NCBI GenBank assembly: GCA_017440805.1
Contig: JAFSGN010000022.1
Coordinates: forward strand, 124,225-188,224
Origin: Clostridia bacterium
GTDB taxonomy: Bacteria > Bacillota > Clostridia > Oscillospirales > SIG627
Length of the DNA stretch: 64,000 bases
Reading direction: 5' to 3'
The notes under the pieces are model-generated. The model was not told where the DNA came from. It was given only the letters and a program-made list of their open reading frames with translations, and made no database searches. Position numbers and translations under genes: made by a program. This document shows, in pieces, positions 60,912 through 64,000 of the stretch (position 1 is its first letter; the number at the start of each line of letters is the position of its first letter).

Positions 60912-62231
60912 ATGATTGTAAACTACTGGCAAAAAGACATTGAAACAATGAAAAGAGCCGACATCGAAGCAATACAGTTAGCAAAACTCAAAAAGTTGGT
61001 TGACTACTGCTACAACAATGTCCCTTTTTATAAGAAAAAACTTGATGATGCCAAGGTAACTGCGGATAAAATTAAAGAACTGTCCGATATTAAATACATA
61101 CCATACACTACCAAAGAAGACATACGCGATAACTATCCTTATGGTTTGTTTGCGGTTCCCCGTAACAAAGTTGTCAGAATTCATGCATCTTCCGGTACAA
61201 CAGGCAAACCTACTGTTGTAGGCTATACAGCAAATGATGTAAACCTCTGGACAGACCTTGTTTCAAGAATAGTGGTGTCGGCAGGAGCAACACAAGACGA
61301 TGTTGCGCAAGTATCATTTGGTTACGGTTTGTTTACAGGTGCTTTAGGTCTCCATTATGGTCTGGAGCGTATAGGTGCAACCGTTATCCCCGCTTCCAGC
61401 GGCAACACTGAAAAACAGATAATGCTCATGGAAGATTTAGGTACTACAACTCTTATATCAACTCCGTCATATTCACTGTATATGGCTGAAGTTGCCAAGG
61501 AAATGGGAAAAACAAAAGACAACTTCAAACTCCGTCTGGGACTTTTCGGCTCCGAAGGATGTACTGAAGAAATGCGTGATAAATTAGAGGAAACCTGGGG
61601 ACTTTTCGTTACAGACAACTACGGAATGAGTGAACTTACAGGTCCGGGTGTTTCAGGTGAATGTATCTATCGTTGCGGACTTCACATTGCGGAAGACCAT
61701 TATATTCCCGAAATTATTTCATCAAAAACCCTTGATGTGCTTGACGACCCTTCTCAGGAAGGTGAATTGGTATTCACAACTCTTTCAAAAGAAGCGTTCC
61801 CTCTGCTGAGATACCGGACAAAAGACATTTCATCCCTTGATTACGAGCCCTGCAAGTGCGGTCGTACTCATGTCAGAATGAAAAAAGTTACCGCCCGTGC
61901 TGACGATATGCTGAAAATCAAAGGTGTTAATGTATTCCCGTCGCAGATTGAAAGCATTCTGGTTAAAATGCCGCATATAAGTCCCAACTATCAACTTGTA
62001 ATTACCACCAAAAATTATATGGACAGTATTGAAGTCAGAGTTGAACTTACTGATTCTTCCCTTCTTGAAAAATATTCGGAACTCGAAAATCTTGAAAAAA
62101 CCATTTACAATAAAATCAAGACTGTTCTCGGAATTGATGTAAAAATCACACTCTTGCAACCTAAATCCATAGAGCGTACAGCAGGTAAAGCAAAACGCAT
62201 TGTGGATATGAGAGATAAAAAAACAATATAA
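60912..62231 (+). CDS. paaK: Phenylacetate-CoA ligase
   Basis: 439 residues, normal for PaaK. Adenylation signature H-A-S-S-G-T-T-G-K-P-T (about 93-103), N-Y-G-M-S-E (about 236-241), Y-R-T-K-D (about 299-303), and the PaaK C-terminal domain with K-G-V-N-V-F-P-S-Q-I-E near 336-345. It converts phenylacetate or a related aryl acid to the CoA thioester with ATP. Next to iorA it probably interconverts aryl acids and aryl-CoA made from aromatic amino acid 2-oxoacids. GAGAGG precedes the ATG. Confidence 0.93.
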   Translation: MIVNYWQKDIETMKRADIEAIQLAKLKKLVDYCYNNVPFYKKKLDDAKVTADKIKELSDIKYIPYTTKEDIRDNYPYGLFAVPRNKVVRIHASSGTTGKPTVVGYTANDVNLWTDLVSRIVVSAGATQDDVAQVSFGYGLFTGALGLHYGLERIGATVIPASSGNTEKQIMLMEDLGTTTLISTPSYSLYMAEVAKEMGKTKDNFKLRLGLFGSEGCTEEMRDKLEETWGLFVTDNYGMSELTGPGVSGECIYRCGLHIAEDHYIPEIISSKTLDVLDDPSQEGELVFTTLSKEAFPLLRYRTKDISSLDYEPCKCGRTHVRMKKVTARADDMLKIKGVNVFPSQIESILVKMPHISPNYQLVITTKNYMDSIEVRVELTDSSLLEKYSELENLEKTIYNKIKTVLGIDVKITLLQPKSIERTAGKAKRIVDMRDKKTI

Positions 62232-62260
62232 AGTAAAATAAAGAAAAAAGGATTTTTGAT

Positions 62261-64000
62261 ATGGCTAAAACAATAATGCTCGGCAATCAGGCTGTCGCAC
62301 AGGGCTTATACGAATCAGGATGCGTTCTTGTTTCAAGTTACCCCGGTACTCCAAGTACAGAAATAACTGAATTTGCCGCAAAATATGACGAAATTTATGC
62401 AGAATGGGCACCTAACGAAAAAGTTGCTCTTGAGGTTGCTTTAGGCGGTGCTATCGCTGGCGGAAGAACATTTTGTGCTATGAAACATGTTGGACTTAAT
62501 GTTGCCGCTGACCCGTTATTTATAACCTCGTATACCGGAATAAACGGCGGTATGATAATCGCTGTTGCAGACGACCCGGGTATGCATTCTTCTCAAAACG
62601 AACAGGATTCACGCCACTATGCCGCTGCGGCAAAACTTCCCATGATAGAACCCAGTGACAGCGGTGAATGTCTTAATTTTGTGAAAATAGCTTACGAAAT
62701 GTCCGAGAAATATGACACACCGTTTATTCTCAGACTTTCAACAAGAGTTTCCCATTCCCAGAGTATTGTAGAAACATCTCCCCGTCAGGAAATCGCATTA
62801 AAAGACTACGAAAAAAATCCCCAGAAATATGTAATGATGCCCGCAAATGCCAAACTTCGTCATGTCGTTGTTGAAGAACGGCTCGACAAACTTGTTGAAT
62901 GGACGGATAACGGATGTCCTTTTAATAAAGTTGAGTACAATTCCAAAAAAATAGGTATTGTTACATCTGGTATAAGTTATGACTATGCAAAAGAGGTGTT
63001 CGGAGAAGATGCATCATACTTTAAACTTGGTATGGTATATCCGCTCCCCGAGAAGGCTCTCGTTGAATTTGCATCACAGGTTGAACGGGTTATCGTTATA
63101 GAAGAACTTGACGATATATTTGAAACACATCTTAAAAAATTGGGAATAAAAACCGACGGAAAAAATCTGCTCCCCAAAATTTCCGAGTTTTCTCACGAAC
63201 TCATTCGTGAAAAACTTCTGGGAATCAAAGCAGAGTTTTCAGAACTTGACCAGACACTTCCCAATCGTCCTCCGGTAATGTGCCCCGGTTGTCCTCACAG
63301 AGGTCTGTTCTACACATTAAAGAAAATGAAACTGACTGTATCGGGAGACATAGGCTGTTATACTTTAGGTGCAGTCCCCCCTCTTGGTGCAATCGACACC
63401 ACTCTTTGTATGGGTGCTTCTGTTTCGGCACTTCACGGTTTTGACAAAGTACGAAATAATCCTAAAAACACTGTTGCGGTTATAGGAGATTCCACCTTTA
63501 TGCACTCGGGTATTACCGGTCTTTGCAACATTACATACAATCAGGGAATTTCGACAGTTCTTATTCTTGACAACAGCATTACAGGTATGACCGGTCACCA
63601 GCAAAATCCCACAACTGGCCTGACACTTAAAAATCAGCCCGTAACTCCTATTTCAATCGAAAAAATATGTGAGGGTGCAGGTGTTTCCCCCGAACACATC
63701 AGAGTGTGCGACCCTGCCGACCCAAAACAACTTGAAAAAGTTATAAAAGAAGAGATTGATTCGGATGTTCCGTCTGTTATCATAGTCAGACGCCCATGTG
63801 CTCTTTTGAAAAAAGTACCCAAAGACACCTATTATATTATTAATCCCGACACTTGCCGTTCCTGCCGTGCTTGTATGAGTATTGCCTGCCCGGCAATCTC
63901 AATGACCGGCAGCAAACCGACAATTGATACTTCGTTATGTATTGGCTGCGGACTTTGTAAAAACATGTGCCGGTTTGACAGCATTACCCAGGTTGTAAGA
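62261..64000 (+). CDS. iorA: Indolepyruvate ferredoxin oxidoreductase, alpha subunit (3' truncated)
   Basis: 580 residues are visible and the frame is still open at the window end, so only a few residues are missing. N-terminal pyrimidine-type domain (G-N-x-A-x-A-x-G-L-Y), central domain, the thiamine-diphosphate part with C-P-G-C-P-H-R-G (about 341-348) and G-D-S-T-F-M-H-S-G, and two C-terminal [4Fe-4S] ferredoxin motifs (C-x2-C-x2-C-x4-C and C-x2-C-x2-C-x3-C, about 533-574). It oxidises aryl pyruvates to aryl-CoA with ferredoxin (EC 1.2.7.8). iorB should follow. AAAAGGA upstream; 29 bases after paaK. Confidence 0.95.
   Translation, partial: MAKTIMLGNQAVAQGLYESGCVLVSSYPGTPSTEITEFAAKYDEIYAEWAPNEKVALEVALGGAIAGGRTFCAMKHVGLNVAADPLFITSYTGINGGMIIAVADDPGMHSSQNEQDSRHYAAAAKLPMIEPSDSGECLNFVKIAYEMSEKYDTPFILRLSTRVSHSQSIVETSPRQEIALKDYEKNPQKYVMMPANAKLRHVVVEERLDKLVEWTDNGCPFNKVEYNSKKIGIVTSGISYDYAKEVFGEDASYFKLGMVYPLPEKALVEFASQVERVIVIEELDDIFETHLKKLGIKTDGKNLLPKISEFSHELIREKLLGIKAEFSELDQTLPNRPPVMCPGCPHRGLFYTLKKMKLTVSGDIGCYTLGAVPPLGAIDTTLCMGASVSALHGFDKVRNNPKNTVAVIGDSTFMHSGITGLCNITYNQGISTVLILDNSITGMTGHQQNPTTGLTLKNQPVTPISIEKICEGAGVSPEHIRVCDPADPKQLEKVIKEEIDSDVPSVIIVRRPCALLKKVPKDTYYIINPDTCRSCRACMSIACPAISMTGSKPTIDTSLCIGCGLCKNMCRFDSITQVVR

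Overview
The window reads as chromosomal DNA of a low-GC, spore-forming Firmicute of the Clostridia, most likely a gut-type Oscillospiraceae/Ruminococcaceae relative. The evidence is the AT-rich genes with AGGAGG-type ribosome binding sites, the sporulation genes yqfC, yqfD and ylbJ, an L10-type ribosomal leader, an A-type flavoprotein (anaerobe oxygen defence) and an indolepyruvate:ferredoxin oxidoreductase. No rRNA, tRNA or CRISPR array was seen. One tmRNA gene is present.

Housekeeping part, 1-29.5 kb: the tail of an S-layer-homology protein, an MFS permease, ATP-dependent PEP carboxykinase (pckA), the rplJ-rplL operon behind its autoregulatory leader, and rhamnose genes rhaB-rhaA. Next is a long leftward operon yqfC-yqfD-phoH-ybeY-era-recO-mutS2, in which yqfD is broken by a frameshift. 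Then come ylbJ, a lipoprotein, and a second leftward operon (GT26 glycosyltransferase, DJ-1-like, 5-formyl-THF cyclo-ligase, CPBP-type membrane protein, mltG, rmuC, NfeD-like, SPFH). It is divergent from pgi, which is followed by a small P-loop protein, prmA, a WG-repeat membrane protein and an FprA-type flavoprotein.

Accessory island, about 29.97-46.82 kb, starting at the 3' end of tmRNA (ssrA). The first unit (30.1-42.66 kb) is phage-like: a zinc-ribbon protein, excisionase-type HTH, CHC2/TOPRIM primase-helicase, its own sigma-70-type factor, HK97 capsid protein, head-closure protein, tape measure protein, a divergent repressor/regulator switch and a large serine recombinase. No terminase, portal, protease, tail fibre or lysis gene is visible, so it is either a decayed prophage or a satellite-like element. 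The second unit (42.8-46.65 kb) is an MmeI-like single-chain restriction-modification enzyme with a translationally coupled unknown protein. It lies between two 165-bp direct repeats (2 mismatches) that carry a terminator and an array of small hairpins. An 11-bp match to the tmRNA 3' end sits at the start of the right repeat, which is a candidate attachment-site remnant.

Chromosomal part, 47-64 kb: a three-gene operon of ATP-grasp, PHP and polysaccharide-deacetylase proteins that I cannot assign to a known pathway; ireB with an unknown partner; a D-2-hydroxyacid dehydrogenase; a rhodanese lipoprotein with a GGADGPT motif; a nucleotidyltransferase; an ICMT-like membrane protein; a PAS protein; ychF; a XerC/D-like recombinase; a membrane protein; an amidase; radA; a small Cys protein; a DUF6873-like protein; and paaK-iorA (phenylacetate-CoA ligase and indolepyruvate oxidoreductase alpha subunit). 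iorA runs off the window end.
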